From contig JBKEDD010000098.1 in assembly GCA_047975215.1 (NCBI GenBank), positions 1 through 64,000 on the forward strand: DNA of 64,000 bases, read 5' to 3'. Origin of the DNA: JAGRMG01 sp047975215. GTDB taxonomy: Bacteria > Pseudomonadota > Alphaproteobacteria > Rhodobacterales > Rhodobacteraceae. Shown here piece after piece: positions 1 through 7,618 of the stretch. The position numbers were made by a program, and so were the translations under genes. The first letter of the stretch is position 1. Each line of letters begins with the position of its first letter. The notes beneath the pieces are model-generated. The model was given only the letters and a program-made list of their open reading frames with translations, was not told the origin of the DNA and made no database searches.

Positions 1-1030
1 AATCTTTCCACGGGGTTTTCTTGTCGAACCCGTAATGCTGTGCCAGAGCGTTGATGGTCTGGGTCAGATAGGCGGATTTCGACTTGGCCCAGGGCGCGAT
101 TGCGCCCTTGTCCACCGACAGCGTGGCATCGGGCACCACCAGTCGCTCGTCGAAGAACAGTTCCACCCCCAGCCCGTCGCAGACCGGGCAGGCGCCGAAG
201 GGGGCGTTGAAGCTGAACAGGCGCGGCTCGATCTCGGGGATGGTGAAGCCGGAAACGGGGCAGGCGAATTTCTCGCTGAAGGTGATGCGTTCGGGATCGC
301 CTTCGGCCGGGGCCGTCTCCAGCACGGCGATGCCATCGGCCAGATCCTGCGCGGTGCGCAGCGAATCGGCCAGCCGGGTTTCCAGCCCCTCGCGCACCAC
401 GATGCGGTCGACCACGACGTCGATATCATGGCGGAACTTCTTGTCGAGCACCGGCGGCTGGTCGAGATCGAAGAAGGCGCCATCCACCTTCACCCGCTGA
501 AAACCCTGCTTGCGCAGTTCCAGAAACTCCTTGCGGTATTCGCCCTTGCGGTCGCGCACGATGGGGGCCAGCAGATAGGCGCGTGTACCCTGCTCCATCT
601 CCATCACACGGTCTACCATGTCCTGAACCTGCTGTGCCTCGATGGGTCTGCCGGTGGCCGGCGAATAGGGCGTGCCGGCGCGGGCGAACAGGAGGCGCAG
701 ATAGTCATAGATCTCGGTGACGGTGCCGACCGTTGAGCGCGGGTTCTTGCTGGTGGTCTTCTGTTCGATAGAAATCGCGGGCGAAAGGCCGCTGATGTGG
801 TCCACGTCCGGCTTTTCCATCATGTCGAGGAACTGGCGGGCATATGCCGACAGCGATTCGACATAGCGCCGCTGGCCTTCGGCATAGATGGTATCGAACG
901 CCAGGCTGGACTTGCCCGACCCGGAAAGCCCGGTAATCACGACCAGTTGATCGCGCGGGATATCCACGTCGATATTCTTGAGGTTGTGTTCGCGCGCGCC
1001 GCGCACCTCGATGTGTTTCAGTTCCGCCAT
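1..1030 (-). CDS. uvrA: Excinuclease ABC subunit A, N-terminal 343 codons (runs off left edge)
   Basis: DNA damage recognition ATPase of nucleotide excision repair, acting with UvrB in the cytoplasm. The reading frame begins with MAELKHIEVRGAREHN on the minus strand and has a Walker A motif GLSGSGKSS near residue 35, followed by the DTIYAEGQRRYVESLSAYAR signature. Cysteine pairs near residues 255 and 280 (CPVSGF, CPVCDGLG) match the first zinc module. The frame is still open at the window edge, so roughly two thirds of the usual ~950 residues are missing only because the window ends. A LexA-type box lies 65 bases upstream, so SOS induction is expected. Family assignment is secure. Confidence 0.97.
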   Translation of the reverse strand, partial: MAELKHIEVRGAREHNLKNIDVDIPRDQLVVITGLSGSGKSSLAFDTIYAEGQRRYVESLSAYARQFLDMMEKPDVDHISGLSPAISIEQKTTSKNPRSTVGTVTEIYDYLRLLFARAGTPYSPATGRPIEAQQVQDMVDRVMEMEQGTRAYLLAPIVRDRKGEYRKEFLELRKQGFQRVKVDGAFFDLDQPPVLDKKFRHDIDVVVDRIVVREGLETRLADSLRTAQDLADGIAVLETAPAEGDPERITFSEKFACPVSGFTIPEIEPRLFSFNAPFGACPVCDGLGVELFFDERLVVPDATLSVDKGAIAPWAKSKSAYLTQTINALAQHYGFDKKTPWKD

Positions 1031-1094
1031 TCTTGCCCCCGCTCAGGTGGTACAGAAATAGGCGGACGGCGCCGAGTCTCCAACCGAAAAATGT

Positions 1095-1109
1095 GAACAA
1101 AATGTGAAC
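1095..1109 (-). promoter_or_regulatory. Candidate LexA (SOS) box upstream of uvrA
   Basis: On the plus strand the sequence is GAAC-aaaatgt-GAAC, which reads GTTC-N7-GTTC on the minus strand. This is the direct-repeat LexA operator known for alphaproteobacteria. It sits 65 bases upstream of the uvrA start, and uvrA is a classical SOS gene. The match is exact; binding itself is inferred. Confidence 0.8.
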
Positions 1110-1230
1110 GGCAGCAAAATCCCCATACCGGGACGGTTCCAGATTGTATTCTGATTTGTGAATGTTATACTCGTCTTTGATATCCCCGGCCAGACCGGGC
1201 AACAGGGAATCGACCAGGGACTACGCGACG

Positions 1231-1593
1231 ATGTTCTTCATGAAGCGGCGGAAGGACCGCGCCGCGCTCAGTCCGCAGGACGCGGTGCGCGGGGCACTGG
1301 AGGGTACGGTCACGGTGATCGACGTGCGCGAACACGCCGAGATCGCGGCCTCGGGCAAGGCACGCGGTGCAGTGCACATTCCGCTTACACGCCTGCAACA
1401 CATGGCCGACCCGCGCCATCCCGACTATGTCGATGCACTGAAACCCGAAGGCCGGATCGCGCTCTATTGCGCCAGCGGGGCCCGTTCGGGGAGCGCGCAA
1501 AGGATGCTGCGGCAGATGGGATACGAGGATGCGCACAATATCGGCGGTCTGGGTCACTGGGTGCGGGCGGGAGGCCAGATCGAACGCGGCTGA
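1231..1593 (+). CDS. Rhodanese-like sulfurtransferase domain protein
   Basis: A 120-residue single-domain rhodanese. It has the IDVREHAE strand that typifies the fold and a CASGARS active-site loop with the catalytic Cys at about residue 80. Single-domain rhodaneses carry persulfide sulfur in the cytoplasm. No signal peptide is seen. The ATG at 1231 was preferred to one at 1162 because the upstream extension does not look like part of the domain; a second ATG lies three codons further in. It is followed by a DsrC/TusE-like gene 63 bases downstream, suggesting a small sulfur-relay unit. It is divergent from uvrA. Confidence 0.88.
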   Translation: MFFMKRRKDRAALSPQDAVRGALEGTVTVIDVREHAEIAASGKARGAVHIPLTRLQHMADPRHPDYVDALKPEGRIALYCASGARSGSAQRMLRQMGYEDAHNIGGLGHWVRAGGQIERG

Positions 1594-1656
1594 CCCGGCC
1601 CGCCACGCCGCCGGCCAGGCATGGCTGCGCGGCACCGGCAAGGAGGAGAGGAACAC

Positions 1657-2022
1657 ATGCGAACGCTGCCCGACAAGCTGACCCCCGTGAAGCTGTCCAA
1701 CGGCACAGTCACGGTCGATGAACATGGCTATATCACCGATCCCGGCCAGTGGAGCGACGAATTCGCGCGCTGTGCCGCCGAGACCGAGAATGTCGTGCTG
1801 ACCGATGCCCATTGGCCGATCATCCGCTTCATGCGTACCTTTCACGACGAACATTCGGTGGCCCCCGATCAGCGTTTCGTGCTGAACCTGATCGCGCAAC
1901 AGGGCGGGCTGGACAAGGCGCAGGCGCGGCGGCGGATGTACGAGCTGTTTCCCTATGGCTACGTCAAGCAGGCCTGCAAGATTGCCGGTATGCGGCAACC
2001 CCGGGCCTGGAGCACCGGCTGA
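1657..2022 (+). CDS. DsrC/TusE-family sulfur carrier protein, C-terminal Cys replaced
   Basis: A 121-residue protein of the DsrC/TusE/RspA family, with the typical HWPIIRFMR and LFPYGYVKQACKIAG blocks. In the family, two C-terminal cysteines matter: CysA (penultimate, shared by DsrC and TusE) and CysB (11 residues before it, DsrC only). Here CysB is present as Cys107, but the CysA position is Trp118, followed by Ser-Thr-Gly. It therefore should not act as an ordinary TusE persulfide relay and may be regulatory or a different carrier. The start is set by AGGAGGAGAGG just upstream. It lies next to a rhodanese gene. Confidence 0.85.
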   Translation: MRTLPDKLTPVKLSNGTVTVDEHGYITDPGQWSDEFARCAAETENVVLTDAHWPIIRFMRTFHDEHSVAPDQRFVLNLIAQQGGLDKAQARRRMYELFPYGYVKQACKIAGMRQPRAWSTG

Positions 2023-2137
2023 GGCGTATCCACGCACGGCCCGCGGGGCCGATTGCCAGGGAAATTCCCCTTGGCCGACCCCGGGCGCGATGCCAGTATG
2101 CCCGGAAGTGAAACAACCGAATTTGCCGGGGGTCGCC

Positions 2138-4864
2138 ATGCGTCTGTTGCGCCTGATTTGCGCCGTTTGCCTTATCGTTCCGGGCCTGCTCAGCGCACAG
2201 GAGCGCAGCAAGGCCATTCTGGTTCTGGACGGGTCCGGCTCCATGTGGGGCCAGATCGACGGCATCGCCAAGATCGCGATCGCGCAATCGGTGGTGGGGC
2301 AATTGCTGCAGACCCTTCCCGACAGCCAGGTTCTGGGGCTGACGGTCTATGGCCACCGGCGCAAGGGCGACTGCGCCGATATCGAGACGCTGGTGGCGCC
2401 GGGCACGCAAACCCGTGCCCGGATCGGACAGGCGGTGAACGCGATCAAGCCCAAGGGCAAGACGCCGATGACCGACGCGGTGCGCCAGGCAGCCGAGGCG
2501 CTTCGCTATACCGAGGAGGCGGCGACCGTGATCCTGGTGTCGGACGGGGTCGAGACCTGTAACGCCGATCCATGTGCCGCCGCACGCGCCCTGGAAGAAG
2601 CGGGGGTGGATTTCACCGCGCATGTGGTCGGCTTTGACATTTCCGACCCGCTGGCGCTGGCGCAGATGCAGTGCCTCGCCGCCGAGACCGGCGGCACCTT
2701 CCGCACAGCCGCGAATGCGGCGGAACTGGCCTCGGCGCTGACGGTGATCGCGCAACCGGTGCCCGCGCCCGAACCGAAGCCCGAACCGGAGCCCGAACCG
2801 GTACGGATCACCATCATCGCAACGGACGGGCCGGACGGGCCACGCATCGGCGATGACTTGATATGGAGCCTGCGCCAGGGCGAAAGCGGTATCGTTTCGA
2901 ATCAGCCGGCGCCTGGATTTCACATTGAACTGCTGCCCGGCGAATACACGGTCAGCGCCCTGCGCCCGGCCGATGAGGCCACCGCCGAGTTGCGGTTCGG
3001 GGTTGGCGACATCGCCAAGACCGTGGTGCTGGAACTGCCCGAGTTCCGCCCCGCGGCGATGCTGGACGCCCCGGCCACCGCCGTCGCGGGCAGTTCGCAA
3101 CTGGTCCGCTGGACCGGCCCCGGCGGCCAGCGGGACCATATCACCGTCGTACGAACGGGCGACGACCGTTCGATACATTACACGTTCACCAGAGAGGGGC
3201 CGGCGCTGACGCTGCTTATGCCGCCGAGGCCCGGAGACTATGAAATCCGTTATGTCATGAACCAGGGCCAGAAGGTGCTGGCAAGGAGTCCCCTCACCGT
3301 CACCGCGGTAACGGCGGAACTGACGGCGCCGGAGCGGCTGATCGCCGGATCGACGGTTCAGGTGGGATGGAACGGACCGGATTACGACAACGACTACATC
3401 GCCCTGGCGCGACCCGGCGACAGCGGCCAGGCCGCCTATGCCTTTACCCGCAACGGTAGCCCGGCAAGCCTGAAACTGCCGGCGGAAACCGGCGACTACG
3501 AGTTGCGCTATGTCATGTCGAACGGCTCGACCGTGATCGCGACACTGCCCGTCGAAGTAACCGATACCTTCGCCAGCGTCAGCCCGCCGCCCGAGGCCAT
3601 GGCCGGCGCGACGATCGACGTACCCTGGGAGGGGCCGGCCAACCAGAACGACTATGTCGGCATCACCGAACGCGGCGGTGAGCAGCACCTTGGCTATGCC
3701 TATACCCGCGATGGCAGTCCCGCCCGCCTGCAAACGCCCGCCGAGCCGGGCGAATATGACGTGATCTATGCACTGGGCACGGGTGCGAAGGTGATCGCCC
3801 GCGCCCCCCTGAAGGTCATGGCCGTTACCGCTTCGGTTTCGCCGCCCGGCGCGCTGACGGCAGGCGCCACGGTCAAGGTGCCCTGGCAGGGGCCGGACTA
3901 TCCCAACGACTATATCGCGGTGCTGCCGAAGGACGGCGACAGCGACCTGACCTACGAATACACCCGCAACGGAAGCCCGGCGGCACTGACCCTGCCCGCG
4001 GAACCGGGCGACTATGACATCGCCTATGTGATGGATCAGGGCCGCACGGTTCTGGCGCGCGTTCCGGTGACGGTCGGCGGCCTCAGCGCCAGCGTCACAC
4101 CACCGGACGGCCTGATCGCCGGGGCCACGGTCAAGGTGCCCTGGCAGGGGCCGGATTATCCCAACGACTATATCGCGGTGCTGCCGAAAGACGGCGACAG
4201 CGACCTGACCTACGAATACACCCGCAACGGAAGCCCGGCGGCGCTGACCCTGCCCGCGGAACCGGGCGATTATGACATCGCCTATGTGATGGATCAGGGC
4301 CGCACGGTTCTGGCGCGCGTTCCGGTGACGGTGGGCGGGGTCGGGGCGACCGTGCGCGCGCCCGAAACGGCGCTGGTGGCCGGGGGTGTGGCCCGGGTCG
4401 AATGGTCGGGGCCGGATTACAGGCACGACTATATCGCGCTTTTCCCGCGTTCGGGGGGCAGATACGTCAAATACGTCTATACCAGCAACGGCAGCCCGGC
4501 CGAACTTGAACTGCCGGCCCAGCCGGGCGAGTACGACATCGCCTATGTAATGAACCAGGGCGACGTGAGACTGGCCAGTGTGCCGGTCACTGTCGGTGCC
4601 GTCGAAGCCGCTGTCACCCCGCCCGAGGGGCCGCTTGCCGCCGGTACGGAGGTCTCTGTACCCTGGCAGGGCCCTGACTATCACGGCGATTACATCGCGC
4701 TGCTGCCCCGCGGCGGCGAACGGCATACGACCTATGCCTATACGCGCACCGGCAACCCGGTCAGGCTGACCCTGCCCGAGGAGCCGGGCGAGTACGACCT
4801 CGCCTATGTCATGCGCGAGGGCGACACGGTTCTTGTGCGTCTACCGGTGACGGTCGGGCCATAG
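2138..4864 (+). CDS. Exported von Willebrand factor A protein with seven C-terminal repeats
   Basis: A 908-residue protein. A signal peptide (MRLLRLICAVCLIVPGLLSA, probable cleavage before Gln) is followed at once by a vWA domain with a MIDAS motif DGSGSMWG (D31-x-S33-x-S35) and two Cys in VETCNADPC. A Pro-Glu linker spans about residues 208-222. From about residue 305 to the end come seven copies of an 80-86-residue module containing the pattern W-x-GP-(D/N)Y-x-x-DYI...YT-x-x-GSPA...PG-(D/E)Y-(D/E)-x-x-Y. Copies 4 and 5 are nearly identical. No transmembrane anchor follows the signal, so it is periplasmic or secreted. A binding role for the modules is inferred; the function is unknown. Confidence 0.85.
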   Translation: MRLLRLICAVCLIVPGLLSAQERSKAILVLDGSGSMWGQIDGIAKIAIAQSVVGQLLQTLPDSQVLGLTVYGHRRKGDCADIETLVAPGTQTRARIGQAVNAIKPKGKTPMTDAVRQAAEALRYTEEAATVILVSDGVETCNADPCAAARALEEAGVDFTAHVVGFDISDPLALAQMQCLAAETGGTFRTAANAAELASALTVIAQPVPAPEPKPEPEPEPVRITIIATDGPDGPRIGDDLIWSLRQGESGIVSNQPAPGFHIELLPGEYTVSALRPADEATAELRFGVGDIAKTVVLELPEFRPAAMLDAPATAVAGSSQLVRWTGPGGQRDHITVVRTGDDRSIHYTFTREGPALTLLMPPRPGDYEIRYVMNQGQKVLARSPLTVTAVTAELTAPERLIAGSTVQVGWNGPDYDNDYIALARPGDSGQAAYAFTRNGSPASLKLPAETGDYELRYVMSNGSTVIATLPVEVTDTFASVSPPPEAMAGATIDVPWEGPANQNDYVGITERGGEQHLGYAYTRDGSPARLQTPAEPGEYDVIYALGTGAKVIARAPLKVMAVTASVSPPGALTAGATVKVPWQGPDYPNDYIAVLPKDGDSDLTYEYTRNGSPAALTLPAEPGDYDIAYVMDQGRTVLARVPVTVGGLSASVTPPDGLIAGATVKVPWQGPDYPNDYIAVLPKDGDSDLTYEYTRNGSPAALTLPAEPGDYDIAYVMDQGRTVLARVPVTVGGVGATVRAPETALVAGGVARVEWSGPDYRHDYIALFPRSGGRYVKYVYTSNGSPAELELPAQPGEYDIAYVMNQGDVRLASVPVTVGAVEAAVTPPEGPLAAGTEVSVPWQGPDYHGDYIALLPRGGERHTTYAYTRTGNPVRLTLPEEPGEYDLAYVMREGDTVLVRLPVTVGP
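3866..4336 (+). repeat. Near-identical tandem duplication inside the vWA gene (258-bp period)
   Basis: Bases 3866-4078 recur at 4124-4336, an offset of exactly 258 bases (86 codons). I count about five differences in the aligned ~213 bases, all synonymous. The other five protein modules differ far more, so this is a recent in-frame duplication or gene conversion of one module. Confidence 0.9.
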
Positions 4865-4880
4865 CGCCCCGGCCCGCACT

Positions 4881-6275
4881 CTACATGTGGATGACGCGCC
4901 CATAGGCATCCAGTACGCTTTCGTGCATCATTTCCGAAAGCGTCGGATGCGGGAATACCGTGTTCATGAGATCTTCCTCGGTCGTCTCAAGCTGACGGCC
5001 GACGACATAGCCCTGGATCAGCTCGGTGACTTCGGCGCCGACCATGTGGGCGCCCAGAAGTTCGCCGGTTTTCGCGTCGAACACCGTCTTGACCATGCCT
5101 TCGGGTTCGCCCAGCGCGATCGCCTTGCCATTGCCGATGAACGGGAAGCGGCCGACCCTGATGTCATAGCCAAGTTCTTTCGCGCGGGCCTCGGTATAGC
5201 CGACCGAGGCCACCTGCGGCTGGCAATAGGTACAGCCCGCGATGGATTCGGGGCGCACCGGATGAGGATCGCCGCCGGCGATCAGTTCGGCCACCATCAC
5301 GCCCTCGTGGCTTGCCTTGTGCGCCAGCCAGGGCGCGCCGGCGATATCGCCGATGGCATAAAGCCCGGGTACGCCGGTGCGGCAGTATTCATCGACAACG
5401 ACATGAGTCCGGTCGGTCTTGACGCCGAGATCTTCCAGGCCCAGCCCCTCGATATTGCCGACGATACCGACGGCTGAGATCACCGTATCGAATTCAAGCT
5501 TCTCGGTCTTGCCGCCGGTTTCGACATGCGCCGTCACCTTGCCCTTGGCGCGATCCAGTTTGCTGACCGTGGCCTTTTCCATTATGGTCATGCCCTGTTT
5601 CACGAACTGCTTCCTGGCAAAGGCGCTGATTTCGGCATCCTCGACCGGCAGCACCCGGTCCAGAACCTCGACCACGGTAGTATCGGCGCCCAGGGTGTTG
5701 TAGAAACTGGCGAATTCGATGCCGATCGCGCCCGAACCGATGACCAGCAGTTTTTTCGGCATCCGGGGTGGCTGCAACGCATGCTTGTAGGTCCAGACCA
5801 GATCGCCGTCAGCCTCGAGCCCGGGCAGTTCGCGCGCCCGCGCGCCGGTGGCCAGCACGATGTTCTTCGCGCTCAGATCCTCGGTGCCCTTGCCGGTCGT
5901 GACGCTGACACGGCCGTTTGCCGCAAGCGTCGCCGTGCCCATCACCACGGTGATCCTGTTCTTCTTCATCAGGTGGCCGATGCCGCCCGAAAGCTGCGCG
6001 GCGACACCACGCGAACGTTTCACGACCGCGTCGAGATCGAAACCCACCTTTTCGGCTCTGAGGCCGAAATCGCCGGCCCGCTCCATCAGGTGAAACACCT
6101 CTGCCGAGCGCAGCAGCGCCTTGGTCGGAATGCAGCCCCAGTTCAGGCAGATGCCGCCCAGGTGTTCGCGTTCGACGATCGCCGTCTTCAGGCCCAGTTG
6201 GGCGGCGCGAATCGCCGCGACATAACCACCCGGCCCGGCGCCGACAACGATCAGATCAAAGGTCCTTGCAGTCAT
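4881..6275 (-). CDS. lpdA: Dihydrolipoyl dehydrogenase (E3)
   Basis: A 464-residue flavoprotein disulfide reductase that re-oxidises dihydrolipoamide of 2-oxoacid dehydrogenase complexes with NAD. It has an N-terminal FAD-binding GAGPGGYVAAIRAAQLG, the redox disulfide in GGICLNWGCIPTKAL (Cys about 42 and 47), an NAD-binding GSGAIGIEFASF and the C-terminal HPTLSEMMHE with the catalytic His-Glu pair. The ATG at 6275 follows GAGGAGAAAAC; a start six codons upstream is less likely. It converges on the vWA gene with a 16-base gap. A palindrome lies 33 bases upstream. Confidence 0.96.
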   Translation of the reverse strand: MTARTFDLIVVGAGPGGYVAAIRAAQLGLKTAIVEREHLGGICLNWGCIPTKALLRSAEVFHLMERAGDFGLRAEKVGFDLDAVVKRSRGVAAQLSGGIGHLMKKNRITVVMGTATLAANGRVSVTTGKGTEDLSAKNIVLATGARARELPGLEADGDLVWTYKHALQPPRMPKKLLVIGSGAIGIEFASFYNTLGADTTVVEVLDRVLPVEDAEISAFARKQFVKQGMTIMEKATVSKLDRAKGKVTAHVETGGKTEKLEFDTVISAVGIVGNIEGLGLEDLGVKTDRTHVVVDEYCRTGVPGLYAIGDIAGAPWLAHKASHEGVMVAELIAGGDPHPVRPESIAGCTYCQPQVASVGYTEARAKELGYDIRVGRFPFIGNGKAIALGEPEGMVKTVFDAKTGELLGAHMVGAEVTELIQGYVVGRQLETTEEDLMNTVFPHPTLSEMMHESVLDAYGRVIHM

Positions 6276-6307
6276 GTTTTCTCCTCGGCGCAACGGTTCG
6301 AAAAAAT

Positions 6308-6325
6308 TAGTTTAGCGTTAAACTA
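6308..6325. promoter_or_regulatory. AT-rich inverted repeat upstream of lpdA, candidate operator
   Basis: TAGTTTA-gcgt-TAAACTA, seven-base perfect arms with a four-base spacer, flanked by an A run on the left and a T run on the right. It lies 33 bases upstream of lpdA in a G+C-rich genome, in the divergent region before 6504. Its form suits a dimeric repressor such as a MarR- or GntR-type protein; the protein is not known. Confidence 0.5.
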
Positions 6326-6503
6326 TTTTTTCCCCGGCATCAATCTCTTTTCCCGCATCACTAAGCATAGCCGTTCTTCGGGCATGGCGACCGTTGCCCC
6401 AAGCCTATACGGAGCGCCGCCGGAGCGATAGAAAGAACAGCACGGACAGGCCGCCCCGAGGTGGCCGTGTGCATCGACCCCGGCGTTTGGGAAAGGAGAA
6501 ACG

Positions 6504-6941
6504 ATGGCCAAGACCCTGAAAGACCTGGCGCTGGCGCTACTGAACGCCACGCTGCTGCTGATCGCGCTATGTCTGTTTCTGGCCTGGCAGGTGGCATCCA
6601 AGGTCGATGGCATGATCGCTACATTCGCATCGAATCTCGAAATCGTGGCGCCTCTGCGCGAGGACGTGCAGGCGATGACCGGCGAAGTCGCCGCGTTGCG
6701 CACGGATCTGGCATCGCTTTCGTCCCAGGGCGCCGAGGCCGGATCGGCCACGATGCGCGCGGTGCAGAACCGCGTTGCGGCGCTGGAAACGCAACTGTCG
6801 CAGGCCGGAGCCAGGATCGACGCGCTGCTTCAGGCACCCGGTGCGCTGGTCGATCAGGCCATCGACCGCACGATGACCTCGGCGGCCAGCGAATTCTCGC
6901 GCGCCATCAACGACATCCGCGGGTGCGGCAAGGCACTTTAG
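6504..6941 (+). CDS. Hypothetical membrane-anchored coiled-coil protein
   Basis: A 145-residue protein with one N-terminal transmembrane helix (about residues 8-31, LALALLNATLLLIALCLFLA region). A mostly helical tail follows, with heptad-like spacing of Leu, Ala and Val (VAALRTDL, VAALETQL). AAGGAGAAACG precedes the ATG. It is divergent from lpdA and its stop overlaps the converging DUF924 gene by three bases. No catalytic motif is visible. I do not recognise a family. Confidence 0.75.
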   Translation: MAKTLKDLALALLNATLLLIALCLFLAWQVASKVDGMIATFASNLEIVAPLREDVQAMTGEVAALRTDLASLSSQGAEAGSATMRAVQNRVAALETQLSQAGARIDALLQAPGALVDQAIDRTMTSAASEFSRAINDIRGCGKAL

Positions 6942-7516
6942 CCGGTGGCCTGCAACTTGCGCACCGTGGCGCCATAACCGCCCGAGGCCACGAACGCCTC
7001 TTCCGGAACGGTGGTGGAACGCTCAAGCGCGTCGTTGCGAAACGGAAACCGTCCGAACAGGCGGATGACTTCGCGGTGGGCGCGGGCATGCAGCAGATTG
7101 CCCTTGCCCGATTGCGGCATCCGCTGGCACAGAAGGCGCACGCAGCGTTCCTGATCGGCCAGATTCTCGGAGTGCATCAGCGGCATGTAGAAGAACTGTC
7201 GCGCCGGTTCGGCGATCCGCATGTCCCAGCCGCGATCGATCGCCGCCTTGGCGGCCGACAATGCCGCGCGGTCGGATGCGAAGGCGCGGGCCTCGCCGCG
7301 GAACATGTTGCGCGGAAACTGATCTGTCAGGATGATGTAGGCCAGCGTGCCGCTGGGATAGGTCAGCCACAACGAGAACTTTCCCTCGCACGCCGCCTCC
7401 CAGGCATCCATGAAACGGGCACGAATGTCGGCGTCCAGGGTCTCGTCCGCCTCGTACCAGCGCGCCTCACCGACGTCGTCCAACCAGAAACTCAATACCT
7501 CTTCAGGACCAACCAT
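6938..7516 (-). CDS. DUF924 family protein
   Basis: A 192-residue protein of the DUF924 family, all-alpha, widespread in proteobacteria. The N terminus is VLSFWLDDVGEARWYE, followed by FSLWLTYPSGTLAYIILTDQ and QFPRNMFRG, the family hallmark. FFYMPLMHSENL and RFGRFPFRNDAL-type blocks follow. The biochemical role is not established. It converges with the small membrane protein gene. Upstream lies a short palindrome (7575-7587). Confidence 0.85.
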   Translation of the reverse strand: MVGPEEVLSFWLDDVGEARWYEADETLDADIRARFMDAWEAACEGKFSLWLTYPSGTLAYIILTDQFPRNMFRGEARAFASDRAALSAAKAAIDRGWDMRIAEPARQFFYMPLMHSENLADQERCVRLLCQRMPQSGKGNLLHARAHREVIRLFGRFPFRNDALERSTTVPEEAFVASGGYGATVRKLQATG

Positions 7517-7574
7517 GGGTCGAACTCCACTCTAGACTGCCCCAGGCACTTTCGATGTAGCCTTTTTGCCCGGA

Positions 7575-7587
7575 TGTTACAGTAACA
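7575..7587. promoter_or_regulatory. Perfect palindrome TGTTAC-A-GTAACA, candidate operator
   Basis: A 13-base perfect palindrome followed at 7590 by another half-site-like TTGTAAC. It lies in the 102-base gap between the MFS gene (ending at 7619) and the DUF924 gene (starting at 7516), both on the minus strand, so it would act on the DUF924 gene. The regulator is unknown. Confidence 0.4.
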
Positions 7588-7618
7588 ATTTGTAACTCCT
7601 CCGAAACATTGCGGCCCG

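Noticed and set aside
1964..4726. A 920-codon open frame antisense to the vWA gene
   Set aside because: The plus-strand frame has a signal peptide, MIDAS motif and seven recognisable modules; the antisense frame is an artefact of GC-rich codon bias and the repeats.
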